Source of the DNA: Shewanella sp. KT0246
GTDB lineage: Bacteria > Pseudomonadota > Gammaproteobacteria > Enterobacterales > Shewanellaceae
NCBI RefSeq assembly: GCF_019654955.1
Contig: NZ_BPEV01000026.1
Location: 1 to 64,000 of the forward strand
Length of the DNA: 64,000 nucleotides
Direction: 5' to 3'
A program made the translations under genes and the position numbers. A model generated the notes under the pieces. It made no database searches. It was not told where the DNA came from and saw nothing but the letters and a program-made list of their open reading frames with translations. Shown here one piece after another: positions 1 to 10,470 of this stretch (position 1 is its first letter; each line of letters opens with the position of its first letter).

Positions 1-198
1 TTAACAACGAATTCCTTGTTTTTGTAATCATTAAAAAATAAGCCATAAATAGGATGCGACACGCAGCGATGCGTCTTACAGCAATGCGCACCTAACTTGC
101 CTAAAAACCAGCCGCGAGGCTTCGTGAATAATAATTTTAGGCCCGTAATGCAACGATAAGTCTTTGTTTGATGACCTTATTAGAAGAATTAAGTCATC
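1..198 (+). promoter_or_regulatory. rne upstream region / 5' leader
   Basis: Non-coding stretch before the RNase E start. A small stem-loop is visible at 61-74 (arms ACGCA/TGCGT closing a GCGA tetraloop). RNase E genes of enterobacteria carry a long structured leader through which the enzyme controls its own mRNA; this leader could do the same, but that is inference from position and one hairpin. No complete gene is visible here. Confidence 0.4.
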
Positions 199-3100
199 AT
201 GAAACGTATGTTAATTAATGCAACTCAATCGGAAGAGTTGCGCGTTGCCCTAGTAGATGGGCAACAATTGTATGATCTGGATATCGAAAGCCCAGGCCAT
301 GAACAAAAAAAATCAAATATCTATAAAGGCACCATCACTCGCGTAGAACCTTCTTTAGAAGCTGCGTTTGTAGACTACGGTGCAGATCGTCACGGTTTCC
401 TTCCGCTTAAAGAAATCGCTCGCGAATACTTCCCTAAAGGTTACTCTTTCCAAGGCCGTCCAAATATCAAAGAAGTGGTATCTGAAGGTCAAGAAGTTAT
501 CGTTCAAATCGACAAAGAAGAACGTGGTAATAAAGGCGCTGCTTTAACAACGTTTATCTCTCTTGCCGGTTCTTACCTCGTTTTAATGCCTAATAACCCA
601 CGTGCAGGCGGTATTTCTCGTCGCATTGAAGGTGATGAGCGAACTGAACTTAAAGCGGCAATGTCTGAGCTAACTGTACCAAATGGTATGGGTCTGATTG
701 TGCGTACTGCTGGTGTTGGTAAAGACGCTGCTGAACTAAAGTGGGATCTTAAAGTCCTACAACATCACTGGGATGCGATTCAAGAAGCGGCTCAAAGCAA
801 GCCTGCACCATTCCTAATTCACCAAGAAAGTAATGTGATTGTTCGCGCAATCCGTGATTACTTGCGCCGTGATGTTGGTGAAATTCTAATTGACCACCCA
901 CGTATTTTTGAAGAAGCAAAACAACACATTGGTCTAGTTCGCCCTGATTTTGTAGAGCGTGTTAAACGTTACGAATCAGAAGTACCATTGTTTACTCACT
1001 TTCAAATCGAATCTCAGATTGAGTCAGCTTTCCAACGTGAAGTTCGTTTGCCTTCTGGTGGTTCAATCGTTATTGACCCAACTGAAGCATTAACGTCTAT
1101 CGATATTAACTCTGCCCGAGCAACTAAAGGCGGCGATATCGAAGAAACTGCACTGAACACTAACCTTGAAGCCGCGGATGAAATTGCTCGTCAATTACGC
1201 CTACGTGACTTAGGTGGTTTAGTGGTTATCGATTTCATCGATATGACACCAGTTAGACATCAACGCGAAGTTGAAAACAGAATGCGTGATGCGGTTCATT
1301 TAGACCGTGCCCGTGTTCAGTTAGGCCGTATTTCTCGCTTTGGTTTAATGGAAATGTCACGCCAACGTCTACGCCCTTCTCTTGGTGAATCAGCAGGTCA
1401 TTTATGTCCTCGCTGTCATGGTCAAGGGACTATTCGCAGTACTGAATCGTTAGCGCTTTCTATTCTTCGCTTAATGGAAGAAGAAGCGATTAAAGAAAAC
1501 ACTTCACAAATTGAAGCCGTTGTCCCAGTTGATGTTGCTGCGTTCTTGTTAAATGAGAAACGTAAAGCTATTCGCATCACTGAAGAGCGTCACAATGTTG
1601 AAGTGTACGTTATCCCAGATTCGCACATGACGACACCTGACTACCGCGTGTCACGCTTAAGAAGCGATGATGAAGTAGTTGAGTCAAGTTACAAGCGCGT
1701 AGAAAAGCCAGAAGCTAAGTTGTATGAGCCACGTAAACTTGAACGTGCTGAAGCTCAACAACCTGCGATTAAAGGTTTTGGTACGCCAAAAACGACTAAG
1801 CCAACTCCAGCGGCAGAGCAACCAGCAAAAGCTGCTACGCCAGCTGCATCAGAGCCAGGTTTCTTCGCTAAAATGGTTTCTGCAATTAGCAAACTGTTCT
1901 CATCTGATGAGCCAGCTAAAACCGAATCTAAGCCATCTGATAAGAATCGTAAAGATAACCAAAACAATCGCCGTAACCGTCGTAATGATTCGCGCCGTAA
2001 TGACAACCGTCGTAACCGCAATGACAGCCGTAATGAAAACCGTAACGATGCTGACAACAAAGGTAGAGACAACAAAGGTCGTAACAAAAAGAATGACAGA
2101 GATGTTGCTAATAAAGAGCAAGCAGATAAACGTCAGCCTAAAAACGACCCTAAAGCAAAGACAAACAAACCTGTTGCCGATAAATCTCGCAATGAAACAG
2201 AAAAGTCGCCTAAGCAAGAAGCAGCAAGGGAACGTCGCCAACGTCGTAACATGCGCCGTAAAGTTCGTATCGAAAACGAACAAAACGAAGCTAAGTTAAA
2301 TGAAGTTGAAGCAACCTCAGCTAATGCATCTGTTGAAGTAGCAGCAAAACCTACAGCAACTGAGCAGTCAGCTAAGCCAGCTCGTACTCGTCGCCCTAGA
2401 AAAGACAACACAGCGAAAACTGAAAATGTTGAAGCTGCAACGTCAGAATCTTCAAAAGAAGCTGAAGTTGTTAATGTTGAAAAAGCAGAAACTGTTAAAG
2501 AAGCTAAAGCTGATACAACAGTTGTTGAAGCACCTGTAGTTACTGAAGCTGTTAAACCAGCAACTGACTCATCAAGTTCGGCTGCAGCCGCTGCACCAGA
2601 AAAAGTTAATGCAACTACTGAAACAACTGAAGAAGTTAATGCTGAAGACAGTGAAGAGAAACAAGGTCAACGTCGTAGCCGTCGTAGCCCACGTCACCTT
2701 CGAGCTGCTGGTCAACGCCGTCGTCGTGATGAAGATGAAACATCTCCTGCAACAGCAGTATTTACACCAGTTGACGAGCTAGAGAAGCAACTAGATGCTG
2801 AACAAGCTGCCGAAGCTGTTGAAGTTAAGACTGAGGCACCTACTGTCGAAGCTACGCCAGTAGTTGAAGAAGTTAAAACTGAAACACCTGTTGTTCAAGA
2901 GCCTGTAGCTGAAGAAGTTAAAACTGAAGCGCCTGTTGTTCAAGAGCCAGTAGCTGAAGAAGTTAAAGTTGAAGCACCTGTTGCTCAAGAGCCAGTAGCT
3001 GAAGAAGTTAAAGTTGAAGCACCTGTTGCTCAAGAGCCAGTAGCTGAAGAAGTTAAAGTTGAAGCGCCTGTTGCTCAAGAGCCTGTAGTTGAAGAAGTTA

Positions 3101-3477
3101 AAACTGAAGCGCCTGTTGCTCAAGAGCCTGTAGTTGAAGACATTAAAGTTGAAGAAGTTAAAACTGAAGTATCAGAAGCACCAGCTAAAGATAATTCAAT
3201 AGCTTCTGCTCCAATGGCAAAACCTGCTGCTATTCAACGCAAAGTCGTTGCAACTCCAACAGCAACAGCCACTAAGGTTGAAGCGCCAGCTAAAAAACCT
3301 GCTGCCGCGAGCCGCTTTGGTTCTATGGTGATGTCAGATACAACGAAACCTGTTTCTGAAGCTCGTACTCAGCAAGCTGTCCCTAAAGGTCGTGAATACG
3401 AGAAATCTCAGCCTGATGCTGAAGCTGCAAAATCTAAAGTAGCTAACAGTGCCTCATCTGATACCACCAAGGCATAA
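199..3477 (+). CDS. rne: Ribonuclease E
   Basis: Endoribonuclease that starts mRNA decay, matures rRNA and tRNA, and scaffolds the degradosome at the inner membrane. The first ~500 residues closely follow E. coli RNase E: an S1 domain at about 35-125, the catalytic aspartates in SIDINS (~D302) and VVIDFIDM (~D345), and the zinc-link CPRC motif (~403-406). The rest of the 1092-residue protein is low-complexity: an Arg/Asn/Asp-rich RNA-binding region (~570-700), then an acidic Ala/Val/Glu region with six 15-residue tandem repeats (890-979). The ATG start matches the E. coli start. A strong terminator follows, so it is probably monocistronic. Identity is certain; the tail is not conserved at sequence level. 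Confidence 0.98.
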   Translation: MKRMLINATQSEELRVALVDGQQLYDLDIESPGHEQKKSNIYKGTITRVEPSLEAAFVDYGADRHGFLPLKEIAREYFPKGYSFQGRPNIKEVVSEGQEVIVQIDKEERGNKGAALTTFISLAGSYLVLMPNNPRAGGISRRIEGDERTELKAAMSELTVPNGMGLIVRTAGVGKDAAELKWDLKVLQHHWDAIQEAAQSKPAPFLIHQESNVIVRAIRDYLRRDVGEILIDHPRIFEEAKQHIGLVRPDFVERVKRYESEVPLFTHFQIESQIESAFQREVRLPSGGSIVIDPTEALTSIDINSARATKGGDIEETALNTNLEAADEIARQLRLRDLGGLVVIDFIDMTPVRHQREVENRMRDAVHLDRARVQLGRISRFGLMEMSRQRLRPSLGESAGHLCPRCHGQGTIRSTESLALSILRLMEEEAIKENTSQIEAVVPVDVAAFLLNEKRKAIRITEERHNVEVYVIPDSHMTTPDYRVSRLRSDDEVVESSYKRVEKPEAKLYEPRKLERAEAQQPAIKGFGTPKTTKPTPAAEQPAKAATPAASEPGFFAKMVSAISKLFSSDEPAKTESKPSDKNRKDNQNNRRNRRNDSRRNDNRRNRNDSRNENRNDADNKGRDNKGRNKKNDRDVANKEQADKRQPKNDPKAKTNKPVADKSRNETEKSPKQEAARERRQRRNMRRKVRIENEQNEAKLNEVEATSANASVEVAAKPTATEQSAKPARTRRPRKDNTAKTENVEAATSESSKEAEVVNVEKAETVKEAKADTTVVEAPVVTEAVKPATDSSSSAAAAAPEKVNATTETTEEVNAEDSEEKQGQRRSRRSPRHLRAAGQRRRRDEDETSPATAVFTPVDELEKQLDAEQAAEAVEVKTEAPTVEATPVVEEVKTETPVVQEPVAEEVKTEAPVVQEPVAEEVKVEAPVAQEPVAEEVKVEAPVAQEPVAEEVKVEAPVAQEPVVEEVKTEAPVAQEPVVEDIKVEEVKTEVSEAPAKDNSIASAPMAKPAAIQRKVVATPTATATKVEAPAKKPAAASRFGSMVMSDTTKPVSEARTQQAVPKGREYEKSQPDAEAAKSKVANSASSDTTKA
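2866..3135 (+). repeat. Six 45-bp in-frame tandem repeats in rne
   Basis: Six consecutive 45-bp units encode the pattern EEVKxEAPVxQEPVx (residues 890-979). Units 3 to 5 are almost identical in DNA; units 1, 2 and 6 differ at a few positions. A partial seventh unit follows. The period is an exact multiple of three, so copy-number change would keep the reading frame. Confidence 0.9.
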
Positions 3478-3510
3478 GTCTTTAGGTAAAACAGATAATA
3501 CTTATTTTAA

Positions 3511-3541
3511 AAAGCCACGCTAATTAGCGTGGCTTTTTTTA
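3511..3541 (+). terminator. Rho-independent terminator of rne
   Basis: A perfect GC-rich inverted repeat (3514-3533, arms GCCACGCTAA/TTAGCGTGGC) is followed by a run of T. Confidence 0.9.
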
Positions 3542-3670
3542 TGTTTACAGTTTGATTAAATATTCTATTTATCTTCAATTAAGCTTATTTTCAGGTTTAG
3601 CCAAGGGTTAATTTTTGTTAACATACGCACACTTTTACTTTCAAACACATCAATTGTTTTCAGGGGCTAA

Positions 3671-5230
3671 ATGTTCGATTTACTTCGTCACAAAACTAGT
3701 AGTAGCAAAGCAGATATCTTATCTGGTTTGACTGTTGCTCTTGCACTTATTCCAGAAGCCGTTGCTTTTGCATTCGTTGCACAAGTTGAACCTATGGTCG
3801 GTTTATACGCAGCCTTTATTATGGGCATTATAACTGCTGTAATTGGTGGTCGTCCGGGAATGATTTCTGGTGCTACAGGCGCGATGGCCGTTGTAATGGT
3901 ATCTCTGGTTGTTGAACACGGAGTGCAGTATTTATTCGCAGCTGTGGTGCTGGCGGGGATTATTCAAATTTCTGCTGGGGTATTCAAACTCGGTAAGTTC
4001 ATTCGCATTGTTCCTTACCCAGTAATGATTGGCTTTGTGAATGGTTTAGCCATTGTGATTTTCTTAGCTCAGCTTGGGCAATTCCAAGTTAAGGATGCTG
4101 CAGGAAACATGGTTTGGTTAGGACAAGAGCCACTAATGATCATGCTAGGACTTGTGGCACTGACCATGGCAATTATTCACTTTTTACCTAAACTAACTAC
4201 TGCGATTCCATCTTCGCTTGTGGCTATTCTTACGGTAACGGCGTTAGTTGTGGGGTTAGATTTAGATACCCGAAACGTACTCGATTTCTTAAAAACCATG
4301 AGCGGTGATGAGCATGCAACAATTGCAGGCAGCTTGCCTTCATTTGCAATTCCAAGTGTACCTTTTAACCTAGAAACACTTTACATCATATTGCCATATG
4401 CATGTATTCTTGCTGCCGTTGGTCTGATTGAATCCTTACTAACACTAACAGTGATTGATGAAATGACTAACAGCCGTGGTCGTGGTAACAAAGAATGTGT
4501 TGGTCAAGGTGTTGGTAACATCACAAGTGGCTTCTTTGGTGCTATGGGCGGTTGTGCCATGATTGGCCAATCAATGATTAACATCAACTCTGGTGGCCGT
4601 GGTCGACTATCAGGTGTCACTGCCGCATTAGCATTACTAGCCTTTATTCTATTTGGTGCAGCCTTTATTGAGATTATCCCTTTAGCAGCCTTAGTAGGCG
4701 TAATGTTCATTGTTGTACTGGGTACATTTGAATGGGCAAGCTTTAAAGTGATGCGTAAAGTGCCGAAACATGATGCGTTTGTTATTGTGTTAGTGACCAC
4801 AGTAACGGTATTCACAGACTTAGCGTTTGCGGTATTTGTTGGTGTTATCGTTTCAGCTCTTGTTTTTGCCTGGGAACATGCCAAGCACATCAATGTTGAA
4901 AAAAGCATTGATGCTAACGGCTGGAAAGTTTACAAGTTAAATGGTCCATTATTCTTTGGCTCAGTTTCTAACTTCTTAGAACTATTTGATGCTGAAAATG
5001 ATGCTGAAGATGTGATTGTTGACTTCCAAAACTCTCGCGTTGCTGATCACTCAGCATTAGATGCAATTGATACTTTGGCTGAGCGTTATGTTGCTGCAGG
5101 TAAGCGATTACACTTAAGACATTTAAGTGGCGACTGTAAAGAGTTACTGCATAAAGCGCGTGACTTAGTTGAAGTTAACGTCATAGAAGATCCACACTAC
5201 AAAGTGGCTGATGATGCTCTAGACTCTTAA
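3671..5230 (+). CDS. SulP family anion transporter (SLC26-like) with STAS domain
   Basis: Inner-membrane permease of the SulP family, which moves sulfate, bicarbonate or dicarboxylates; the substrate cannot be read from sequence. The N-terminal ~400 residues form many hydrophobic segments. They begin with the typical block around residues 15-75 ([16 protein letters not shown], then [12 protein letters not shown]). A cytoplasmic STAS domain occupies about 415-505. The start is preceded by CAGGGG. It stands alone between two terminators. No carbonic anhydrase or sulfur-assimilation gene is adjacent, so the neighbourhood does not identify the anion. Confidence 0.9.
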   Translation: MFDLLRHKTSSSKADILSGLTVALALIPEAVAFAFVAQVEPMVGLYAAFIMGIITAVIGGRPGMISGATGAMAVVMVSLVVEHGVQYLFAAVVLAGIIQISAGVFKLGKFIRIVPYPVMIGFVNGLAIVIFLAQLGQFQVKDAAGNMVWLGQEPLMIMLGLVALTMAIIHFLPKLTTAIPSSLVAILTVTALVVGLDLDTRNVLDFLKTMSGDEHATIAGSLPSFAIPSVPFNLETLYIILPYACILAAVGLIESLLTLTVIDEMTNSRGRGNKECVGQGVGNITSGFFGAMGGCAMIGQSMININSGGRGRLSGVTAALALLAFILFGAAFIEIIPLAALVGVMFIVVLGTFEWASFKVMRKVPKHDAFVIVLVTTVTVFTDLAFAVFVGVIVSALVFAWEHAKHINVEKSIDANGWKVYKLNGPLFFGSVSNFLELFDAENDAEDVIVDFQNSRVADHSALDAIDTLAERYVAAGKRLHLRHLSGDCKELLHKARDLVEVNVIEDPHYKVADDALDS

Positions 5231-5271
5231 TCAATAAGAGTTAAGTTAACTTTATATAAAGTCCACACAAT

Positions 5272-5300
5272 AAAAAGCGAACTATTCAGTTCGCTTTTTT
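5272..5300. terminator. Bidirectional terminator between the SulP gene and the msrBA fusion
   Basis: Perfect 12-bp stem (AAAAAGCGAACT / AGTTCGCTTTTT) with an ATTC loop, flanked by A and T runs, between two convergent genes. Confidence 0.9.
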
Positions 5301-5359
5301 ATGTTTGAAATCTGACATTCAAGTACTAAAAATTAACCTAATGAATAGCCAATAATCTA

Positions 5360-6283
5360 TTAGTCTTTTTTCAATAGCGCTTCAAATTGCTTCATCGCTT
5401 TTTCAAATTTAGGTTTAATCAACAGCTGACAATATGGCTGTTCTGCATTTTTGGCAAAGTAATCATCGTGAAAATTTTCAGCATGATAAAATGCTTCATA
5501 CATAGACACTTCAGTCACAATCGGTTTTGGCCAAATCCCCTGCTGTATTAACTTACTGATGGCAATCGTTGCATCATCGACCTGCTGGGCATTATGAGTA
5601 AAAATAACCGAACGATATTGCGGACCTTTATCATTGCCTTGCTGGTTAAGCGTGGTTGGGTCATGTATGGCAAAAAACACTGATAATAACGTGTTGTAGC
5701 TAATAACCTCAGGGTTAAAAGTTACTTGTATCACTTCGGCGTGGCCAGTGACACCACTGCACACGGCATCATAGTGTGCGTCTTCTGTCGTGCCGCCGCT
5801 GTAACCAGAATAAACGCTCTCAACACCATCAAGCCTTTGAAACACGGCTTCGATACACCAAAAGCAACCCGCGCCGAATGTTGCCAGTTGCAATGCCTTA
5901 GTGGCATTACACTTTTCAGCTTCAATATCTTCATAGCTTTTAAATAACATCGACACTGAATTAACACAATGGCGCATGTTTTTACCTGTGAGCATTTCAC
6001 CTTTAAAAACATGTCCAAGATGACCACCGCAATCATGGCAAGTAATTTCAGTACGCTTTCCATCAGCATCTAATGTACGTTTAATCGCGCCATGAATTTC
6101 ATCATCAAAGGCTGGCCAGCCACAAAAAGCATTAAACTTATGCTCACTTTTATATAAAGGCGCTAAGCATTTTTTACATAGGTATAGACCTTCAGCTTCA
6201 TGATTGACGTATTCTCCACTAAATGGACGTTCAGTTCCTTTCTGCTCAATGACATACTTTTCAAACTCAGTTAATTCATTCAT
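5360..6283 (-). CDS. msrBA: Bifunctional peptide methionine sulfoxide reductase, MsrB-MsrA fusion
   Basis: Repairs both stereoisomers of oxidised methionine. The MsrB domain comes first (about residues 1-120), with zinc CxxC pairs at C36/C39 and C82/C85 and the catalytic Cys in RHCVNS (C106). The MsrA domain follows (~135-290) with the GCFWC active site (catalytic C140). No N-terminal signal peptide is seen, so it is probably cytoplasmic. The chosen ATG (6283) has AGGA eight bases upstream. Upstream in-frame starts at 6289 and 6328 would add 2 or 15 residues and lack a well-spaced site. The length is 307 residues. Confidence 0.92.
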   Translation of the reverse strand: MNELTEFEKYVIEQKGTERPFSGEYVNHEAEGLYLCKKCLAPLYKSEHKFNAFCGWPAFDDEIHGAIKRTLDADGKRTEITCHDCGGHLGHVFKGEMLTGKNMRHCVNSVSMLFKSYEDIEAEKCNATKALQLATFGAGCFWCIEAVFQRLDGVESVYSGYSGGTTEDAHYDAVCSGVTGHAEVIQVTFNPEVISYNTLLSVFFAIHDPTTLNQQGNDKGPQYRSVIFTHNAQQVDDATIAISKLIQQGIWPKPIVTEVSMYEAFYHAENFHDDYFAKNAEQPYCQLLIKPKFEKAMKQFEALLKKD

Positions 6284-6464
6284 TTGCATCGTCCTAACTT
6301 CAATCTTGACCTTCTTACTGTATCGCAATATCTAAACAGATGGCAGTATGCCTAATAAACATCACTATTTCGACTTATTAGACCTGTTTTCAAGTCAAAA
6401 AATTGCAGCAAAGTGTGACGAAGGTTAAAATCATATCGGGTCAAAAAAACAATAAGTAGAAAAT

Positions 6465-7304
6465 ATGAAATTAGAAACAATTGATTACCGCTCAGAAAAT
6501 TGTGCTAAACAATTTGTTGAGTCATTAAGAGAAACCGGTTTTGGAGTGTTATCCAATCACCCTATCAGTAAAGAACTTGTCGAAACCATCTATAAAGAAT
6601 GGTACGAGTTTTTTCAATCTGAACAAAAAAATGATTTTTTGTTTAAACCAGAGACACAGGATGGTTTTTTCCCTGCCTCAATTTCTGAGACAGCTAAAGG
6701 TCATAGCGTAAAAGATATCAAAGAATATTTTCACGTATATCCTTGGGGCCGAATTCCTGAGTCGCTAAAAACCAATATCTTAGCTTACTACAAACATGCC
6801 AATGATTTAGCAGCAGAGTTATTAGGCTGGATTGAACAATATGCACCAGCCGATGTTGCCGCTAAGTTCTCTATTCCATTACCTGCAATGATTGCTGAAA
6901 GTGAAAAAACACTGCTACGTGTTTTACATTACCCGCCAATGGCTGGTGATGAAGAGCTGGGGGCTATTCGTGCTGCAGCCCATGAAGACATTAATTTAAT
7001 CACCGTTTTACCAGCAGCCAATGAACCTGGTCTTCAGGTACAAACCAAAGATGATAACTGGGTTGATGTACCAAGTGACTTTGGTAATATTATTATTAAT
7101 ATCGGCGACATGCTTCAAGAAGCTTCTGGTGGTTATTACCCTTCAACATCACATCGAGTGATTAACCCAGAAGGGACGGACAAGACTAAATCGCGTATTT
7201 CTTTACCGCTATTTTTACATCCAAACCCTGAGGTTGTGCTATCTGAGCGCTATACTGCTGATAGCTATTTAATGGAAAGATTACGCGAACTGGGTGTTAT
7301 TTAA
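6465..7304 (+). CDS. 2-oxoglutarate/Fe(II) oxygenase of the isopenicillin N synthase family
   Basis: Non-heme iron dioxygenase with a double-stranded beta-helix fold. The iron ligands are visible as H173, D175 and H230, and the 2-oxoglutarate-binding arginine as R244 in the SRISL segment. The 279-residue length and N-terminal DIOX_N-like region fit the family. Gammaproteobacterial members generally have no known substrate, and none is suggested by the neighbours: it is a single gene between msrBA (divergent) and a terminator. Confidence 0.88.
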   Translation: MKLETIDYRSENCAKQFVESLRETGFGVLSNHPISKELVETIYKEWYEFFQSEQKNDFLFKPETQDGFFPASISETAKGHSVKDIKEYFHVYPWGRIPESLKTNILAYYKHANDLAAELLGWIEQYAPADVAAKFSIPLPAMIAESEKTLLRVLHYPPMAGDEELGAIRAAAHEDINLITVLPAANEPGLQVQTKDDNWVDVPSDFGNIIINIGDMLQEASGGYYPSTSHRVINPEGTDKTKSRISLPLFLHPNPEVVLSERYTADSYLMERLRELGVI

Positions 7305-7328
7305 GTTCCGGTATTAATTCAATAGGAT

Positions 7329-7354
7329 TAAAGCGCCAATTGGCGCTTTTTTTT
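7329..7354 (+). terminator. Rho-independent terminator after the 2OG oxygenase gene
   Basis: Palindrome AAGCGCCAATTGGCGCTT followed by eight T. It ends about 70 bases before the next gene's start. Confidence 0.9.
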
Positions 7355-7423
7355 ATCATTTGGCGGCATAACAAGGTAGAATATGCCCCCTTTGTTAGCA
7401 GTAGTTTTAAAAAAGGCAAACAC

Positions 7424-8368
7424 ATGGCAATTCAATGGTACCCAGGACACATGCACAAGGCTCGAAAAGAGATTGAAGAGGCGATGCCTCAAGTCGATCT
7501 TGTTATCGAAGTATTAGATGCACGTATTCCATATAGTAGTGAAAACCCTATGGTTTCGACCTTAAGGGGCGATAAGCCATGTATAAAACTACTGAACAAA
7601 TCAGACTTAGCCGACCCTAAAGTGACGGCACGTTGGATTGAATACCTCGAACGTGAGCAAGGCGTTAAAGCAACGGCCATTACTACTTTGCAACCAGGCC
7701 AAGTTAAGAGTATTCCAGATATTTGTCGTAAACTAGTTCCTTCGCGGGATAAACTCGAAAAAGATATTCGTACCATGATTATGGGGATTCCTAATGTCGG
7801 TAAATCTACCATCATTAACGCCCTTGCTGGACGTACGCTAGCTAAAACAGGTAATGAGCCTGCGGTTACAAAACGTCAGCAACGAATTAATTTGAAAAAC
7901 GGTATCGTACTGTCTGATACTCCAGGTATTTTGTGGCCAAAAGTTGATAATGAAGCCAGTAGTTATCGCCTTGCTGTTACCGGTGCGATTAAAGATACCG
8001 CTATGGAATATGAAGATGTGGCCATGTTTGCCGCAGAGTACTTCTTACATGCCTACCCTGATGAAATTTGTGAACGTTATAAGCTTAAATCGTTACCTGA
8101 CACAGACATTGAGTTACTTGAAGAAATTGGCCGTAAACGCGGTGCATTGAGACCCGGCGGTCGAATCGATTTACACAAAGCTTCTGAATTATTACTGCAT
8201 GAATTCCGTTCAGGTAAAACCGGTTTATTGACCTTGGAAACGCCAGAAATGGCAGAAATTGAAAAGGCTGAAGTAGCCCGAGTGCTTGCAGAAAAAGAAG
8301 CGATTAAGCAACAAAAGCTTGAACAAGAAAGATTAAAACGCTCCGGTAAACGCCATCAAAATGACTAA
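7424..8368 (+). CDS. ylqF: Ribosome biogenesis GTPase YlqF/RbgA
   Basis: Circularly permuted GTPase of the YlqF family, which acts in late assembly of the large ribosomal subunit. The G motifs occur in the permuted order: G4 NKSD at 58-61, G1 GIPNVGKST at 121-129, G3 DTPG at 165-168. The family-typical start WYPGHMHKA is at residues 5-13. The ATG at 7424 is preceded by AAAAGG; a longer in-frame start at 7340 would lie inside the upstream terminator and is rejected. The length is 314 residues. The C-terminus is Lys/Glu-rich and probably coiled. Confidence 0.95.
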   Translation: MAIQWYPGHMHKARKEIEEAMPQVDLVIEVLDARIPYSSENPMVSTLRGDKPCIKLLNKSDLADPKVTARWIEYLEREQGVKATAITTLQPGQVKSIPDICRKLVPSRDKLEKDIRTMIMGIPNVGKSTIINALAGRTLAKTGNEPAVTKRQQRINLKNGIVLSDTPGILWPKVDNEASSYRLAVTGAIKDTAMEYEDVAMFAAEYFLHAYPDEICERYKLKSLPDTDIELLEEIGRKRGALRPGGRIDLHKASELLLHEFRSGKTGLLTLETPEMAEIEKAEVARVLAEKEAIKQQKLEQERLKRSGKRHQND

Positions 8369-8436
8369 ATGTTCCTGACGACTTATTAAAATGGCGTTAG
8401 CAAAAAAGTAAACTTTAACGTCATTTAATGAAAATA

Positions 8437-8465
8437 AAAGGCTTATCAGTTGATAAGCCTTTTTA
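8437..8465. terminator. Bidirectional terminator between ylqF and the phosphatase gene
   Basis: Stem AAGGCTTATCA/TGATAAGCCTT with A-rich and T-rich flanks, between convergent genes. Confidence 0.85.
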
Positions 8466-8481
8466 ATTTCAGTAGTAGACG

Positions 8482-9012
8482 CTATCCGTTATTAATTTTC
8501 TGCGCCAAACGACCTAAACTTGTATCTAATAAATCTAATACAATTTCAAAACCATTTTCGCCGCCATAATACGGATCAGGCACTTCTTCTACTCCATTAA
8601 GCTCATTATCGCCAAAAGATAATATCAACCTAATTTTATGTTGATATTCAACAGGGCAACGACTGAACAAATCCTCCAAATTACTGTTATCAGCAGCCAG
8701 AATTAAATCAAACCGATTAAAGTCTTCATTTGTGACTTTTCTAGCTTGCATACCACTGAAATCGAGTCCTCTAGCTTCACCGGCTTTTATTGAGCGGGGA
8801 TCTGGAGGATTACCTTGATGATATGCTGCAGTACCTGCGGAATCGATTTGCAATTCAAGTTGTAATTCATGGGCTTTATCTTTAAATACTGCCTCAGCGC
8901 TTGGAGAGCGACAAATATTACCAAGGCAAACAAACAACACAGATTTTACCTCAGCCAAATTTAATGGATTATCGCTATCCTTTATGCTTTTAGATGTAAG
9001 CTTGGAGTTCAA
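8482..9012 (-). CDS. Low-molecular-weight protein tyrosine phosphatase
   Basis: Arsenate-reductase/LMW-PTP fold. The P-loop CX5R is C29-LGNIC-R35 (VCLGNICRSPS), and the DPYYGG general-acid loop is near residues 144-149. Both are intact, so it should be active. It lacks neighbouring polysaccharide-export genes that would make it a Wzb-type enzyme, so the substrate is unknown. The start is uncertain. This call uses a TTG with a strong AGAGGGA site and gives 176 residues. A GTG at 8940, preceded by GAGG, would remove 24 residues and give the usual family N-terminus. Confidence 0.9.
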   Translation of the reverse strand: MNSKLTSKSIKDSDNPLNLAEVKSVLFVCLGNICRSPSAEAVFKDKAHELQLELQIDSAGTAAYHQGNPPDPRSIKAGEARGLDFSGMQARKVTNEDFNRFDLILAADNSNLEDLFSRCPVEYQHKIRLILSFGDNELNGVEEVPDPYYGGENGFEIVLDLLDTSLGRLAQKINNG

Positions 9013-9052
9013 TGTCGTTCCCTCTTGTTTTATTTAAGCTTAAAGTTAAAGT

Positions 9053-9922
9053 CTAATTATTTTGTTCTAAATTAATCTGGCCTGATTCTTCCAGCCTTAG
9101 TCGTAAAAAATGTGCAAAACGCGGTATACCATTTTTAGTGAACCCTAAATATTGGTAAGTCACTACCGCACCTACCGCTGGCGGGTCCGCTCTTTCTTGA
9201 TCACTAAAACCACTGCCAATATTAAACCTTTTACCATCAGGCATTTCAACGGTGATAGAGCCCAATAACCCGGAATACTTGCCCTTACCTTCATTATGGG
9301 CAACGACCACCGCCTCAGCATCATATTTGGGTTTAAGTTTGACAATATTGGGGCTACGACCAATTGTATACAACGCCGTTTTTTTATGTAGCATCAAACC
9401 TTCACCTTGATTTTCTATCACCCTATCAAGTTCATTGTATAACTGCACTTGAGTAGTAAATTCTTGCTGAGGTATTTGCTGTATATATCTTGAATTTACT
9501 GCTATATGCTTCATCTTCGCAACTCGCTCACTAAAAGCACCGCCGTGTTCAGGCAAGTCGAAGATCATAAACGTCACTTGCTGCCATAATGGGCTTTCAG
9601 CTTTATGACTTCTCGATAGTGCTGAAACGACCTCAAAGTCATTTCGCTTTATCCATAATTCGCCATCTATTTTTTCTTTTGGAAAATCGGCAGTAAACCA
9701 CTCGGGGATAACAATAACTCTCCCCGAACGCGAGAGCATCTTTTCGCCATTCCAATAACCTCTCACTCCATCAAGCTTTTCACTCACATAATAATCGTTA
9801 ACATTGATGCTTTTGTGAAAACGGCTAGCTAGTTGTATTGGCACAGTGTCAGTGGCAAACCCACAAATAGGAATTAATAAATAGATGAACAGAAATATAA
9901 TAGACAGTAAATATCTTGGCAT
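9053..9922 (-). CDS. Exported ATP-dependent DNA ligase (LigE type)
   Basis: Minimal ATP-dependent DNA ligase: an adenylation domain plus OB domain, without an N-terminal DNA-binding module. Motif I is EKLDGVRG with the adenylated lysine at K49. Motif IV is EGLMLH and motif V is KLKPKYDAEAVV. Residues 1-23 form a hydrophobic signal peptide ending GFA, so the enzyme is predicted to act in the periplasm, as described for the LigE group of Haemophilus and Neisseria. There it may serve DNA uptake or extracellular DNA, which is inference. The ATG at 9922 has AAGGA at good spacing; the longer frame (9943) lacks one. The length is 289 residues. Confidence 0.9.
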   Translation of the reverse strand: MPRYLLSIIFLFIYLLIPICGFATDTVPIQLASRFHKSINVNDYYVSEKLDGVRGYWNGEKMLSRSGRVIVIPEWFTADFPKEKIDGELWIKRNDFEVVSALSRSHKAESPLWQQVTFMIFDLPEHGGAFSERVAKMKHIAVNSRYIQQIPQQEFTTQVQLYNELDRVIENQGEGLMLHKKTALYTIGRSPNIVKLKPKYDAEAVVVAHNEGKGKYSGLLGSITVEMPDGKRFNIGSGFSDQERADPPAVGAVVTYQYLGFTKNGIPRFAHFLRLRLEESGQINLEQNN

Positions 9923-10095
9923 AGTAGCATCCTTGCTAGTCATGTTAGCGAAATTGCGCTTTTACAGTATCAATTCTAGAGCCTGTTGATTGTAGTCAGG
10001 AAATCAAGCTTTGCTATTTTTATGGCAAGTAAAATATTTTTAATGGGTAGTAAAACAATTTCGCGAGAGCAAACAATCAAATACTAAGGTTAAAA

Positions 10096-10470
10096 ATGAA
10101 ACCAGTAGATAATCATGGGATAAAACGGGTCATCCGCGCCACAGGCTTTTCAATTCAAGGGCTCATCAGTGCGTGGAAAAACGAAGCTGCATTCAGACAA
10201 GAGCTTATTCTTGTGGTGGTACTGCTACCTATTGCACTATTAGCTAATGTCAGTTTAGTTGAATCCATTTTGATGATAATGACACTTTTTATTGTGCTGA
10301 TAACAGAGTTATTAAACTCGGCCATCGAGGCGGTTGTCGATCGCATCAGCGATGAAATCCACCCGCTCAGTGGTCAAGCGAAAGATGTAGCTTCTGCAGC
10401 AGTATTTTTAAGTCTAGCTTTATGCGGCATCACCTGGTGCGCAATACTAGTGAATGCCTACATTTTGTAG
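10096..10470 (+). CDS. dgkA: Diacylglycerol kinase
   Basis: Small integral-membrane kinase that returns diacylglycerol to phosphatidic acid. It has 124 residues, the usual length, with three hydrophobic segments. The conserved motifs NEAAFRQE (~34-41) and ELLNSAIEAVVDRIS (~76-90) carry the catalytic glutamates. It is divergent from the DNA ligase, with about 170 bases between them. It is convergent with hdfR. Confidence 0.95.
   Translation: MKPVDNHGIKRVIRATGFSIQGLISAWKNEAAFRQELILVVVLLPIALLANVSLVESILMIMTLFIVLITELLNSAIEAVVDRISDEIHPLSGQAKDVASAAVFLSLALCGITWCAILVNAYIL

Noticed and set aside
1724..3123. Long frames on both strands inside rne (e.g. 1724-2299, 2791-3123)
   Set aside because: They arise from the low-complexity, repeat-rich coding tail of RNase E and have no family resemblance or ribosome-binding site.
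2866..3135. 45-bp repeats as a CRISPR or mobile repeat
   Set aside because: Units are contiguous without spacers and translate into an in-frame protein repeat of RNase E.
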